From: a virus
IMG/VR virus record: IMGVR_UViG_3300031707_000033
Location: 1-46,114 of that record
Strand: one strand, 5' to 3'
Length of the DNA: 46,114 nucleotides
This document shows positions 1 through 10,600 of this stretch, piece by piece. A program made the translations under genes and the position numbers. The stretch's first letter is position 1, and each line of letters opens with the position of its first letter. Under the pieces are notes generated by a model. The model worked only from the letters and a program-made list of their open reading frames with translations, made no database searches and was not told the origin of the DNA.

Positions 1-67
1 GATCACCTTCCCGATAGTGCTCCCGTTCTTTGGCAGCCGCCATCTTGCTGAAGTCCAGGAGTCTCAC
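1..67 (-). CDS. Start of an unidentified protein, truncated by the window edge
   Basis: A GTG codon at 67 opens a frame that reads VRLLDFSKMAAAKEREHYREGD and stays open to the left edge. It begins 14 nt after the stop of the upstream minus-strand gene, and a GGGTGA sequence lies 3 nt before the GTG, which fits a ribosome-binding site. An alternative ATG (position 43) is eight codons further in. The visible peptide is too short to recognise. Its place at the end of the minus-strand block suggests another virion-type gene. Only 22 codons are visible, so the call is tentative. Confidence 0.4.
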   Translation of the reverse strand, partial: MRLLDFSKMAAAKEREHYREGD

Positions 68-81
68 GTTTCACCCGGGTT

Positions 82-567
82 TTATTTCTGTTCTAAATAG
101 GAATCCAGCGCTGCACAAAAGCTATCCACAAATCGTTCTTTCCCCACAACACCGATAGTGTTCTTGGCATCCTGGAATTGGGCTACGTATGCACCCAGCT
201 CGGGAACTTCCTCAATGGCTACCGAACCCTGCCACACATTGTCCGCGGCCTTCTTGATCTTGTCAGTCATGTCCATAGGAAAAGCACAGTCTTTAGACTT
301 CACTTCTCGTCGGCCGGGTACATATGTACCACTATCGTTGTATGATTCTGGGTACCACCGGTCTTTCCTTCCATTACGAGGGAACAGATGCACCAAGAGG
401 TCATTCTTTTTTACCTCATACTCAGCAAAGTGCGTGCTGAAAGTATCCACCGGGGATAGGTCACGAACGATAGTCTTGGATTTAGAATGATCCACGCCCT
501 CGTAGGCTTTCGACAACTGACTAGAGGCATCTTTGGCCCACTCGGGCACCGGCATACTGTTACTCAT
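82..567 (-). CDS. Unidentified phage protein, 161 aa
   Basis: I do not recognise this protein. The frame is open further upstream, but ATG 567 is chosen because AAGGAG lies 6 nt before it and because it gives a short overlap (8 nt) with the stop of the 299-aa gene, typical of translational coupling here. The protein is soluble and charged, with no membrane segment, and contains a Tyr/Trp-rich stretch around residues 65-85 (KDRWYPESYNDSGTYVPG). Its position in the minus-strand virion block suggests a minor structural or assembly role, but nothing in the sequence fixes a function. Confidence 0.75.
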   Translation of the reverse strand: MSNSMPVPEWAKDASSQLSKAYEGVDHSKSKTIVRDLSPVDTFSTHFAEYEVKKNDLLVHLFPRNGRKDRWYPESYNDSGTYVPGRREVKSKDCAFPMDMTDKIKKAADNVWQGSVAIEEVPELGAYVAQFQDAKNTIGVVGKERFVDSFCAALDSYLEQK

Positions 568-1459
568 CTTGGTCTCCTTTTTCCTCATCTTTTTTGGCGT
601 TGCCATTATCCTCGCCGTCTCCGCTGTAACTTCCACCGGCCACCTTATCGATAATGGTATCGATAGCTTTGATGTCCGGATCCTTGTGCTTCATCATGAT
701 TTGACGGAACATCTTCAACTGCTCATGCAACCCGCCGCCCTCGGAATAGAGCAGTTCATAAAGCCCCAACAGTCTGGATGTAATGGTAGAGAAAGTCGTC
801 ATCACATCTTTACCGTCGGGAAGAAATCGCAGGTATTCCAACCTGAAGTATGACTGTCGGAAAGCTTCCTTGAGCGCCCGTCCACCATCAACTGAGGGAC
901 TAAACCCTGCCCGGTAAAGAGCTTGCTGCTCTCCACAGTACAGCGATGCCAAAAGAGCATCTTTAGCAGGGTTTCCCTGCATCAGGTCATTCCAGTATGC
1001 GTGTGGGGTGTTCGTCACATTCCAGAAGTAGTGATGGTAGGTATCTACCATCCTAGAGGTCAACTCTGGGGTCAACCGATACTTCAAGTTGAGCTTTTGC
1101 GCGATAATCTCATGTGGGAGCCTTCCCATCAAAAGGATGTGGAGGTCATGCTTGATGAGCATATTACCGGACACAAGATCAGAAATCACCCGTTGGTCAT
1201 CCTCAGTGGGATTCCAAAGAGTAAAGATCTTTTCCTGCTTCATGAACTCCACAGTCTCCCTGTGGTTAGGAGTATGAAACCGGAAACCAGCAGGAGGAGA
1301 GAACGCGCTACGAATTCGGCCGTACTCTGTATCCGAAAGGTATGGTAACCCAAAAGACTTCAATGAGTCATTGAGGCTAGACGCAGTGACAGAGGACTCA
1401 TCATCACTCCAGGCCTGCGCTAGACTGTACTTCAAGAAATATTCGCTAGGATGTCCCAA
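560..1459 (-). CDS. Unidentified virion-block protein, 299 aa, TTG start
   Basis: No family is recognised. The start is a TTG at 1459 with a strong AGGAG 7 nt upstream; no ATG is equally well placed. The protein is mostly helical in appearance. Residues about 115-150 (PHEIIAQKLNLKYRLTPELT) could form a helix-turn-helix-like segment, but this is weak. The C-terminus is very acidic and lysine-rich (GDGEDNGNAKKDEEKGDQDE). It sits 13 nt downstream of the 674-aa gene and overlaps the next gene by 8 nt, so it is part of the same minus-strand operon as the spike and RNA polymerase genes. Confidence 0.8.
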   Translation of the reverse strand: MGHPSEYFLKYSLAQAWSDDESSVTASSLNDSLKSFGLPYLSDTEYGRIRSAFSPPAGFRFHTPNHRETVEFMKQEKIFTLWNPTEDDQRVISDLVSGNMLIKHDLHILLMGRLPHEIIAQKLNLKYRLTPELTSRMVDTYHHYFWNVTNTPHAYWNDLMQGNPAKDALLASLYCGEQQALYRAGFSPSVDGGRALKEAFRQSYFRLEYLRFLPDGKDVMTTFSTITSRLLGLYELLYSEGGGLHEQLKMFRQIMMKHKDPDIKAIDTIIDKVAGGSYSGDGEDNGNAKKDEEKGDQDE

Positions 1460-1472
1460 GGCTACTCTCCTG

Positions 1473-3497
1473 TTACGACATTGACGAGAAACTTACTTCC
1501 TTCTCCTGAAGGCAGCGAAGACCACGAATGACATCCTCTAGGGCAACAAGCATACGCTCAAGAGCCGCTTCCGGAATGTCTTTCAGTCCCAGCCGTACCG
1601 CCACAAGCATTTCAGAAATCTTGCTGGCTGCAGCCTCAAACGCGGGCATCATCTCTACAAATGTAGAAATATTTTCCGCATTCAGGAACCCCAATCCCAA
1701 AATCTTGTCAGCTGTGAGGGAGTCGTCCAGCAACGAGGCTTCCTTAGCTAAAAAGTAGTTATGGATAGGAGGGTCTAGCTCATCCAAACTCTTTCGTATA
1801 CTGGCGTAGGCCGATGCCATCTTCTCGCTGAATGGTGTAATGACCCTCACCCCGTCAAACGACATGAGCTTACCTTTAGCCGCCTGATTCAGTGCCTCTT
1901 TGCACATCTCAGGAGAAATACCCAAGGTAACCCCCAAGAACTCAGCATCAGCCCGATTCAAGAACTTGGTGTTGTCCGTTGCCAATTTGGCCACGGCAGG
2001 GCCTCTCCATGAAAACACATCCCGGTCGCCAACTAGCTCAGCTACTCCGCTTTCCTTACGAGAAGAAATCTTAGAGAAGCCCATTGGATCACTGACTAGC
2101 TCAGTTCGACCGCGGAGGGGCATCCAGTTGATTGATGTTGGGATACAATAATCCGCGTCTCCCACCCGAATCACTTTCTGCATGGAGTCGGAGTAGAAGA
2201 ACGTAAGTCGATTCCCGAAGTCATCAGATGCGTTGTAGCGAACCATGCCGTCTGGTCCACGAGTCGTACCATTCACTGTCATGGGTACAAATGCTCTGGC
2301 CGTACCATGATCCAGGTAGTAAAGAGCACCGTAACCCGCAGGTGTACCCTTCGGTAGATCGGTGGACTTGCCTGCCATCTCACCGGCAATCCCTTCTTGA
2401 GTAGCCGATTGAGAGCCATTATTGAACAAGGCCAGAGGAAGCGGTTGAAGGTCCATGGACAGCAATTGAGGGAATACCCACCCAATCATGCTGTTGCCAT
2501 TGATGTCCTGTACCTTCCATAGCCCGAAAGCATCGACGACCTTGACCTCTTCGGCTTCCATAGTCTGCTTCACTGGGGAGTCGGGGCTAGCTGTCAAGGT
2601 ACCATCGCCTTCAAGCCGACCCGCCAGATCTTGATCACCAGCTAAGTCTTGAGCCACATCCATGGACACATTTTCCTCTTGAGGAGCAAACATGTCTGGG
2701 TTAGCCCATTTCACCTTCACGTTCCCATCAGCCAGCTTTGTAAGCTGAACTACGGTAGGACGAAGACTGGACCTGACGACCTCTGCACTCTTCTCCAGAT
2801 TCACAATAGTCAATCCAAGAGCAGAACTAAATGCACACTGAACCCCTTCAGATGCTCTATGGATAGAGGCTCTCAATGAAGGGTCAGTACATGCGGTCTT
2901 CAGCCTCTCCACATGTTCCGGAAGCACTCTTCCGTGAAGCTGAGGGAGGAGGGGAAGGGCGCTGAGCTCGGTGTGTGCTTGGGCGCTACCAAACTTTACA
3001 CCACCCGAACCAAAGCCACCATAACCAGCGCGGACTGGGGGCTGCATATCCTGGACTAACGACGGGTCGTATGGGCGAGTACGCGCAGCATCCATTGTCT
3101 CTGGACGAAACAACGCCGCCCGGAGTCGGCTTTCAGTGAGATGCTGGTACGCCCGACCGTGCATGAACACGTCGAATGGTGCCAACATTTGCTCCCGAAC
3201 GATGATGGGAATGTGGACCTTTTCCACTCCGGACATCTGCATTTCATCTGATGTCATGGAACTCTTTGGCCGCACTTCGATGGAGCCAAATGCAAACCCT
3301 TTTTGCTCATCCAGCTTGTCGAGGATGACGTTAGGGTCGAAGTCAGCCATGTACGGGAGTTGTTTATACGCTTCCTGCATGACTTCCTGCGGCCACATAT
3401 CTACGTTGTCACTCAGTCGAGTGAGCATACCTGCAAGTTTCTCCTCACCTTCAAAGTGAAGAGCTTGATCCAAAAAGAGTGATTGTGAGCTTGCCAT
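1473..3497 (-). CDS. Large unidentified virion-associated protein, 674 aa
   Basis: A long frame starting at ATG 3497 with AGGAG 7 nt upstream. I do not recognise a family. The N-terminal 150 residues are acidic and mixed alpha/beta. A Gly-rich turn (AGYGGFGSGG) follows near residue 155, then a low-complexity Asp/Ala/Gly region near 285-310, a beta-rich middle (residues about 330-480) and a helical C-terminal third. There is no signal peptide or membrane segment. It follows the tail spike gene by 10 nt in the same operon, so a structural or assembly role is the best inference. It has no Walker motif, so it is not a terminase ATPase. Confidence 0.8.
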   Translation of the reverse strand: MASSQSLFLDQALHFEGEEKLAGMLTRLSDNVDMWPQEVMQEAYKQLPYMADFDPNVILDKLDEQKGFAFGSIEVRPKSSMTSDEMQMSGVEKVHIPIIVREQMLAPFDVFMHGRAYQHLTESRLRAALFRPETMDAARTRPYDPSLVQDMQPPVRAGYGGFGSGGVKFGSAQAHTELSALPLLPQLHGRVLPEHVERLKTACTDPSLRASIHRASEGVQCAFSSALGLTIVNLEKSAEVVRSSLRPTVVQLTKLADGNVKVKWANPDMFAPQEENVSMDVAQDLAGDQDLAGRLEGDGTLTASPDSPVKQTMEAEEVKVVDAFGLWKVQDINGNSMIGWVFPQLLSMDLQPLPLALFNNGSQSATQEGIAGEMAGKSTDLPKGTPAGYGALYYLDHGTARAFVPMTVNGTTRGPDGMVRYNASDDFGNRLTFFYSDSMQKVIRVGDADYCIPTSINWMPLRGRTELVSDPMGFSKISSRKESGVAELVGDRDVFSWRGPAVAKLATDNTKFLNRADAEFLGVTLGISPEMCKEALNQAAKGKLMSFDGVRVITPFSEKMASAYASIRKSLDELDPPIHNYFLAKEASLLDDSLTADKILGLGFLNAENISTFVEMMPAFEAAASKISEMLVAVRLGLKDIPEAALERMLVALEDVIRGLRCLQEKEVSFSSMS

Positions 3498-3507
3498 GTG
3501 AAATCTC

Positions 3508-4680
3508 CTACGCTGTAAATACCTTAGATGACACTAAAGAAGCGAGCTGGGCAGGAAATGGTGCCATCTCTGCCATAGCGGTTGTTGGTCCCACAGGAGC
3601 TGTGCTTGCAATCCTACTGATGGCCATAATGAGATTGGACATAAAAGTTATCCATTGCTGGCCCTTGATTATAGGCTCTATGGCACTCGCCCCACCTAGA
3701 CAGGTTTGCGGGGCATCAATAACAACTTGAGAGGCACTCTTCACCGTAGCCTTGTTGGCCCCGTCAAAAGTCGCCTCACCCCCGCTGGACTTTATCGACA
3801 CGTCCTTCTTAGCCGTTGCGGTAAACAGACCCCCGTAGTTCATAGCCACATCCTTGCCGACCGTTATGCTGAAATTCTGGTTCACCGTCAACGTCAAATC
3901 TTTCTGAGTGCCCCAAATTACGTTCCCCTCTTTTGTAATCTGTAGGGTGCACACATCCTTTGCATCCTCGAGACCAGACTCCCTAACAATGAGCTCCAGT
4001 GTAACCTTACTGTCAGCCCCATGGGAACCAATACTCAACTCAGCAATATGTCCTGGGTCATTTGCCTTTTCTTTGGCTCGGAGCTTAAACAGAGCAGGTT
4101 CATCCCCTGTTGGGGTCTTGTCGGGGCGGTCGATAGACCAAATAAGGTCACCACCAAAAGCGTTGAGTTCAAAATTCTCACAGAAATTACGGATGATATT
4201 TCGGATTGGCACATACATAGTCTGACAAGTAGGTGTAGCCCCTATCTGCAGTACTCCACCCCTTCGCAACACTACGAAATTCTCATCCCTAGTACGCAAC
4301 ATGATATCGCCAGGATTGAGGTTTTGACGGTGGCACCGATAGTTGATGTTGCCGTTATCAAAGGGGGCTTGGAACCCCAAGATGAACGGGGTAGCCATCC
4401 TTCCAGTGCTAGGGAAACATACCCAGGCGTAGGCCCCCACTTCAGGCACCACGTAGATACCCTCCCCGTTAGCGTAGTGGAAGTACGGGCTCATCACTTG
4501 AATGTCGAAGAACCTCTTATTGGCAATGGATCCTACCGCATCCACAGACCAGCTCTCTATATTGACGTTAACGATACGAACTGGCTCGATGTAGGAAGGA
4601 AGGTAACTGCCCTCCGCCATCCCCATAGACTGACGGATAGCTTTGTCTTGAGCCAATTGAGCGTCAATTGAAATCGGCAT
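3508..4680 (-). CDS. Tail spike / baseplate hub protein of the gp5-gpV type
   Basis: The N-terminal part (residues about 30-110) reads like the OB-fold of phage spike proteins: a beta-rich stretch with YFHYANGEGIYVVPEVGAYA followed by VCFPSTGRMATPFILGF, matching the usual pattern of a PEVG turn and a closing xxPFxLG strand. The second half has short alternating beta repeats (about residues 225-330; NVIWGTQKDLTLTVNQNFSI, VGKDVAMNY, KKDVSIKSSGG), as expected for a triple-stranded beta-helix needle. Near the end QTCLGGASAIEPIIKG resembles the capping segment of these spikes. In the family the trimer forms the membrane-piercing tip below the tail tube. It begins 14 nt after the RNA polymerase stop; the ribosome-binding site is weak. 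Whether the tail is contractile cannot be told from this alone. Confidence 0.7.
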   Translation of the reverse strand: MPISIDAQLAQDKAIRQSMGMAEGSYLPSYIEPVRIVNVNIESWSVDAVGSIANKRFFDIQVMSPYFHYANGEGIYVVPEVGAYAWVCFPSTGRMATPFILGFQAPFDNGNINYRCHRQNLNPGDIMLRTRDENFVVLRRGGVLQIGATPTCQTMYVPIRNIIRNFCENFELNAFGGDLIWSIDRPDKTPTGDEPALFKLRAKEKANDPGHIAELSIGSHGADSKVTLELIVRESGLEDAKDVCTLQITKEGNVIWGTQKDLTLTVNQNFSITVGKDVAMNYGGLFTATAKKDVSIKSSGGEATFDGANKATVKSASQVVIDAPQTCLGGASAIEPIIKGQQWITFMSNLIMAISRIASTAPVGPTTAMAEMAPFPAQLASLVSSKVFTA

Positions 4681-4694
4681 TGTTCAGCCCGTCT

Positions 4695-7600
4695 TTAGTA
4701 CAACCAGGGTTCTTTCTCTGTACCTTTACCAAACTCTGAACCCCTAGCCATGCCCGGAATTGGGTGTGTGGAATGAACTAGAGACCTCCACCCCTCTGAT
4801 GCAGCGTTGATAATCGTTTGTTTCAAACCTCGACTCTGAAGCAGTGCAATCCAGTCCTCCTGCAAGTCCAGGGGCAGCATTGCCGCGCCCTTGAGAACCG
4901 GGCTGTGAATTATCGCTTTCTTGTCCTTTGGTAGCTTCCTATTGAAGTCCTCAATCTCTGAGGTGGGTGACATATCCCCACGAAGCAACTCGGGGTGACT
5001 TCCTGGATCTTTAACCTCGCTCAAGTTCGTCAGGGCCCGAACAAAGGTCTCTGTATTTCTCCGGCTCAAAGGAGAGGTGTTCTTGTAGACTCCCTGAATC
5101 TCGTTGACCAAATAGCTTTGCACCGAATTGAGGCCTGTCAGTTTCAGCATCTCACGAGGGTTCTTCGGTCCAAGAGTAATGGCATCTCCCTTTTTGACTG
5201 CGTCACCTCTCTTAACCACTAGCTCGCGGCTCCCTGGAACGTAGTGTCGTTGACCCTTAATAAAGACGTCCCAACCACCCGCTGGGTCCTTATCGATCTT
5301 TTCTATGTGACCATCAGCTTGGGAGAGCACCGCAGACCCAGGCAGGCGTTCCGGTAGACCGAGGAGCTGGTTGAGGCGAGTGAAGGTGCTTGCCGCCTGA
5401 GTTCCCCTAGCCCCTACGATCCCCCCGGTATGAAAAGAATTATGGGTACGGATACCATTAGCTGTAAACGCCTTACTCTCAGTGGCCAGGTCATAGGTCC
5501 ATCCTTCATAAGATACCGGCTTCACTGATACTACTTTTCGATAAGATCCTTTGTATGCTGGGCCATCCACCGGTTTGTTTCGTTTTACTCCGGTCAACCT
5601 AACTGGAAGAGTGAATGAAACTCGGTACCCTTGATGCTTAGAATACCGTCTCCAAGGAGTGGAATACACAGCGGGAATTCCCCCTAGAGATAAAACAAGC
5701 GCAGTAACTTGGGACACTAACGCCACGCTTGTCGTATCGAAGCAGATCTTATTTTTGGTAATTGTTCCATCCCCGTCAATTAAACCAGACAACAGGTCAA
5801 GCCGTCCTATTGAAGACAAAACTGCCCAACCGGGAGGAAGAGTTTTCCTATACGAATGAATTCCACACTGCTGCCATAAGTTTCTGCTCAGTTCAGTGTC
5901 ATTCAACTGAAGGATCTTAGGAGAAGGTTCCGTAAAGATCAGTTTTGCCTTCTTCAATTCTGCTTTTATACGAGTTCGCACGGCCCCAAACTTTTGAGAT
6001 ATGTCGGCCGACAATATTTTCCAGTGCAGACCATAAGAAGCGGTGTTCCTATGTTTTCTACCTTCCTTCATACGAGGCATAGTTTTTAGTCTTCTTACGT
6101 TACCTTCTGTGACAAAAATACCTAAGAGATATGGGGGCAGCGGTAATCTAGTTTTTTGACTGTCTTTTCCAGGTACCCATACTGAAGAGGTTCCCATCTC
6201 CATATTCTCTAGATTTTTAGCATCAACTACGATTTCCTGCTGATCTTCATACAGGCTGCGAAAAATGCTGAATGTTCCTTTACAACTGGGGCAGCGAACA
6301 GATGTTTTTGGATTTGTCCTGGAAGATAATTTCCAGTGTCCAACAAACTTTACGGGGTCATCACCCCCACAGTGTGGACAAATCACAATACATCGACGAG
6401 CCCAATTAGGGTGGTTCCCTTGGACTACAACAGCGTGACCATCCTCTAACCGTACTAAGTTCATAACATCGTCCGGAAGATGTCTTTGGATAGTGTAAAC
6501 TCGTGTAAACCGGTCATAGTCCCAGACTTTCCAGCCAGAAGATATTTTGGTCTCTAACCCGTTATCGTTATCTACGGTGGAATCTATTTTGTTCCAAAGC
6601 TGATCCAGCGTAAGAATTTCCATAAGGTCTTTTGGGTTGAGAACTGACACCAAAGTTCCAGAAGCTACGCAGTTCATTGAAAGCTGGGTTGCAGGTTCTC
6701 CTAATGCTTGCGCTGCAATGACACCTACATTAGTGCCCACTTCATGCAATTTTCCTTCTTCGTTGATACCGTAGCATTTGGCGCAGAGGCCTTTGCCGTG
6801 TGCACATTTCAGGGGCGTTCGGATTCGTATATCGGCAATCTTGTTGTTCTTGAACCGGTTGAGTAGGTCTGGGGTAACAAGAGTACCGTTAGGAATTACC
6901 CCTTTATCTTTTCCTATTCTTGAGCCTAAATCAATGTCCCCTACAGTGTACCTGCCAATAATACCGCGGTCGTCAATACCCATTCGTATTCCAGTTCCCG
7001 TGCCGCAGTCCTCACTGACTATCATTTGGTCCATAGTAGTTTGCATGATCTGCTTGCTAGCAAGACCAGGTTGCCAGGTTCCTTCAACCCTATTGATCGT
7101 TCCCATACGGGCACCGTGCATAGCTGTCCAGTAGGAACCAATGTCTAGACCCTCTGAATAGGATTTTGTGATAGGAACCGGAACTATAACCCCCTTGGCG
7201 TCAGATACGAGCATAGGGGCAACAGTCATTTGCTTAAACTGGTCCCAGTTACCCTTCGCACCGGACTTCACCCAGTCGTACATACGGTTTTGTGAACCCT
7301 CTAACTTTTTCTTCACGGCAGAATCTATCTTCTTGCCTGCGTCTGAATAGATCCGAACTACCTCTTCATCCTTCTTCTTCTGAGAGAATTTCGAATTTGT
7401 ACGAACGTGAGATTCCTCTTTTTTGGCATGATCCAAAACAGAATCTCGTTCATTTGCATAGGACATAAAATCTTTGAGGCTTACGGACAGACCGGTGGAG
7501 GCCTCATTACCCAAGTCCTTCAATTTGTCGGCCACACGAGCGAAACTTCCCCGCTCTTTTTGTGCAACCTCAGTTAGAAGATCTGTGAGGTTATCCTTAC

Positions 7601-10600
7601 CAAGGGTGAATTTGGGGTCGTGCAGAACCTTTTCGTGTCTATCGGACGGGGGCAGCGCGTTATAGACCATAAGTCGCCCGACAGACGTAACCTTCGATGC
7701 ACTCAACTTGTCCAATCCTGCCTTGATTTCTTTAAGGTCCCGGATAATGACCGGGTCATTCATCCCCAACCTTCCATCCTTCACGGCCCTGGCAGCATCA
7801 GCAACATCATTGAAATGCCGAACACCAATCCCTGGTTTGAATTGGGTGAGTTTGAACAGTCCCATCATTGACTCCTGTGTTGGTTTGAACATCAGGTAGC
7901 CATTCGACGGGCTAAAAAGATTGTTGGAGGGGACCATCTTGAAGGCTTCTTTCACAGCCTTTGAACTGACCGGAACGAAAGCACTCATCTTATCACCGTC
8001 AAAATCAGCATTGTACCCCGAGGTTGCCAATGGATGAATCTTGACAGCTTTTCCTTCTACGATCCTAGGTATGAAGGCCTGTACGCCGAACTTGTGAAGG
8101 ACTGGGTCTCGCTTCAAGAGCAAAGGCCTTTCCGACATTACAGTTTCCAAAGCTCGAGAAACTTCCTCTGTGTTCTCCTTGATGAGCTTTTGAGCTTGTA
8201 GAGGCGTTCTCCCTTGCTGAACAAGACGTTGGACAATAAAAGGTTTGTAGATTTCTTGAGCTGCCTTCCGTGGAATACCTACTTCGTCCAGAGACAAAGA
8301 GGGCTCAGGAACGATAGTACCACGCATAGACAAATCCTGGCGCTTACCAATGACCTTATCTTGGAAGAACCCTTCTTTGGGTTGGCCCTCTCCAGAGATG
8401 ACTGTTGCAATACTATTAAGATGCCGACCCTTATTAACCGCACCTGTCAGGGTCAATGACTTGACACCGTCATAGAGTTCAGACCTCAGAGGATGAGCTT
8501 CGGATTCCGGCATTACCTTTGGGTCAAACTCTTTGAGCTTGTCATTACTATTCGCCAGCATAGTATAGAGCTTGTTCAGCCCGTCAAAGTTCATCTTACC
8601 GCTGTCAAGCACTGTAACTGGGCGCATGATAGGGGGTAGGACCGGAATATGCTTGATAGTATAGGCCTCCTTGGGGCTCATACTCAGTCTCTCTAGGGTA
8701 CGAAGATACTTCAACTTTCGTGTAGCCTTATTGAGGTTACCTTCTCTGGATGTTGGGATTGCCGTTTCCAAGTCTTTCTTCTCTTTTGAGACATCGATTT
8801 TCTTTAGAGCGTCCACAATAGCCGCCGGACCAGTTTTACCGTCTAGGTCCTTCTTGCTCTCAATGATGTCTTTGTACTGTGGAGAAGTTAACCCCAACAG
8901 TGAGATTATGGAGGATTCAAACACCGGGTTGGGCATACGCTCTGCGAGAGTGATATGAGACCACTTATCCCCCAGAAATCCAAGACCCTTGGTACCTGTG
9001 ATCGCAGAATCAAAAATGCCCCCTGGTTCGGGTTTCAAGTTTCTACCAACTAACGTAGCCCCCGCGTCCTTCAATTCTCCATTGCTCATTTCAAGGGTCT
9101 TCTTATCGGTCAACGGTTGGAGAATGAGGTCATTACCCTGCTTGTCGATATCCAGGCCCATACCGCGTAGGTACCCTTCAAACTTCTTGAACACGAATGG
9201 TATCTTAGGAGTAGGGACAGACTCTCCGGCTTGTAGCAATGTCCAAAAGTCGTCGTTTTTATCAGACTTAAACGTCTGCATCTCCCGGATGTTCTCCCGG
9301 GCGTTATGGGCTAGCATTGCGTAGAGTCCCATAGCATCCATTGTCTGACCACCGTGAGGACCGCCCTTCCTAGGGGTCATATTGGAGTCATACGCGTCTC
9401 GGAACCTCGCCTTGAGGCCTTTGGTGGCAGTATGGTGCAGCTTTAGGATGTACTGCTTACCCGTCAACACCTGACCGTAAGAACGGCCTGTAACTGGATC
9501 CACCATTTCTTCGGTATCCGACAGCCCGAGCTTATCTAGTTCCTTCTTCAAGTGCCTGGTGTAGTCCGGAATGCTAGAGTCGAAATTGTTGATGATCAGA
9601 GTCTTTCCTGTCTTATCTGCTATCTTCGACGCAGCAGTTTCCAAGATTTGACCGACGTTGATACGAGAAGGAACTCCCGTAGGGTTCAACAGGACCTCTG
9701 CGTGAACTCCGTCCTTAGACTTAGGCATTTCATGATCGGGAAAGACACCGGTTATTATGCCCTTGTTTCCGTGACGGCCAACAATCTTGTCCCCGACGTC
9801 AGCAGGAGTCTCAGCACTAACGTAGACAGTGATGCTCTTCCCATGTTTCACAACCTGGGTGACCACACCAGGAACATCCTTTTCCCAGATCAGAGGTCTA
9901 GGCTTAATCGGCTTCACCAATTTTTTACTGATAAGAGCTACCTTCTGCTCATCCGGAGTTATCTCCTCTAAACGCATAGATCCTATCAGTACATCCCCAG
10001 TCTCAACTCGCTCTCCGGGCTTGATGACCGCATCGTCATCCAGCTTATCCATAACAGCCTTAGAGGTTACTGCACCCACTTGTGCCCGAAACTTCTTTTT
10101 GTCGAGAATGATGTTCCTCTCGGCATAAACACTATTACGAAAGAGATGCTCTGAGGTGAGCTTATTCGCCGCGGACCTTGATATGACGATACCATCGTCG
10201 TAGTTGTATCCTTTGAATGGCATATAGGCGACACGAAGGTTCGTACCAAGAGCTAGTGTCCCGTCTTTGGTAAAGTTTGTATCAGCAACAACCTGGCCCT
10301 TTTTAACGTCATCTCCTTCTTGTACCAACGAGTGAGAATGGAGCTCGCTTGTATCGTCGTTCATCGGGAAATGGTGATAAATCTGAACCTCATGTCGTAC
10401 ACCGTCTTTACCCCGAATGAGGATGGCATCATCTTTGACTTTCATCACCTTTCCAGCTTCAGGAGACTGATGAGAAGTAAACCCTCCTACAATTTCCTCG
10501 AAAGTTTGATTGCCCTCGGACTTCACTTGAACCATAGGCTTTTCCCGATACTTGAGAGAGACGGCCTGTTCCAGTTGTTTGGACGCCATCATAGCCCGGT

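Noticed and set aside
4021-4671. A 216-codon plus-strand frame
   Set aside because: It is antisense to the tail spike gene, whose beta-repeat sequence is convincing.
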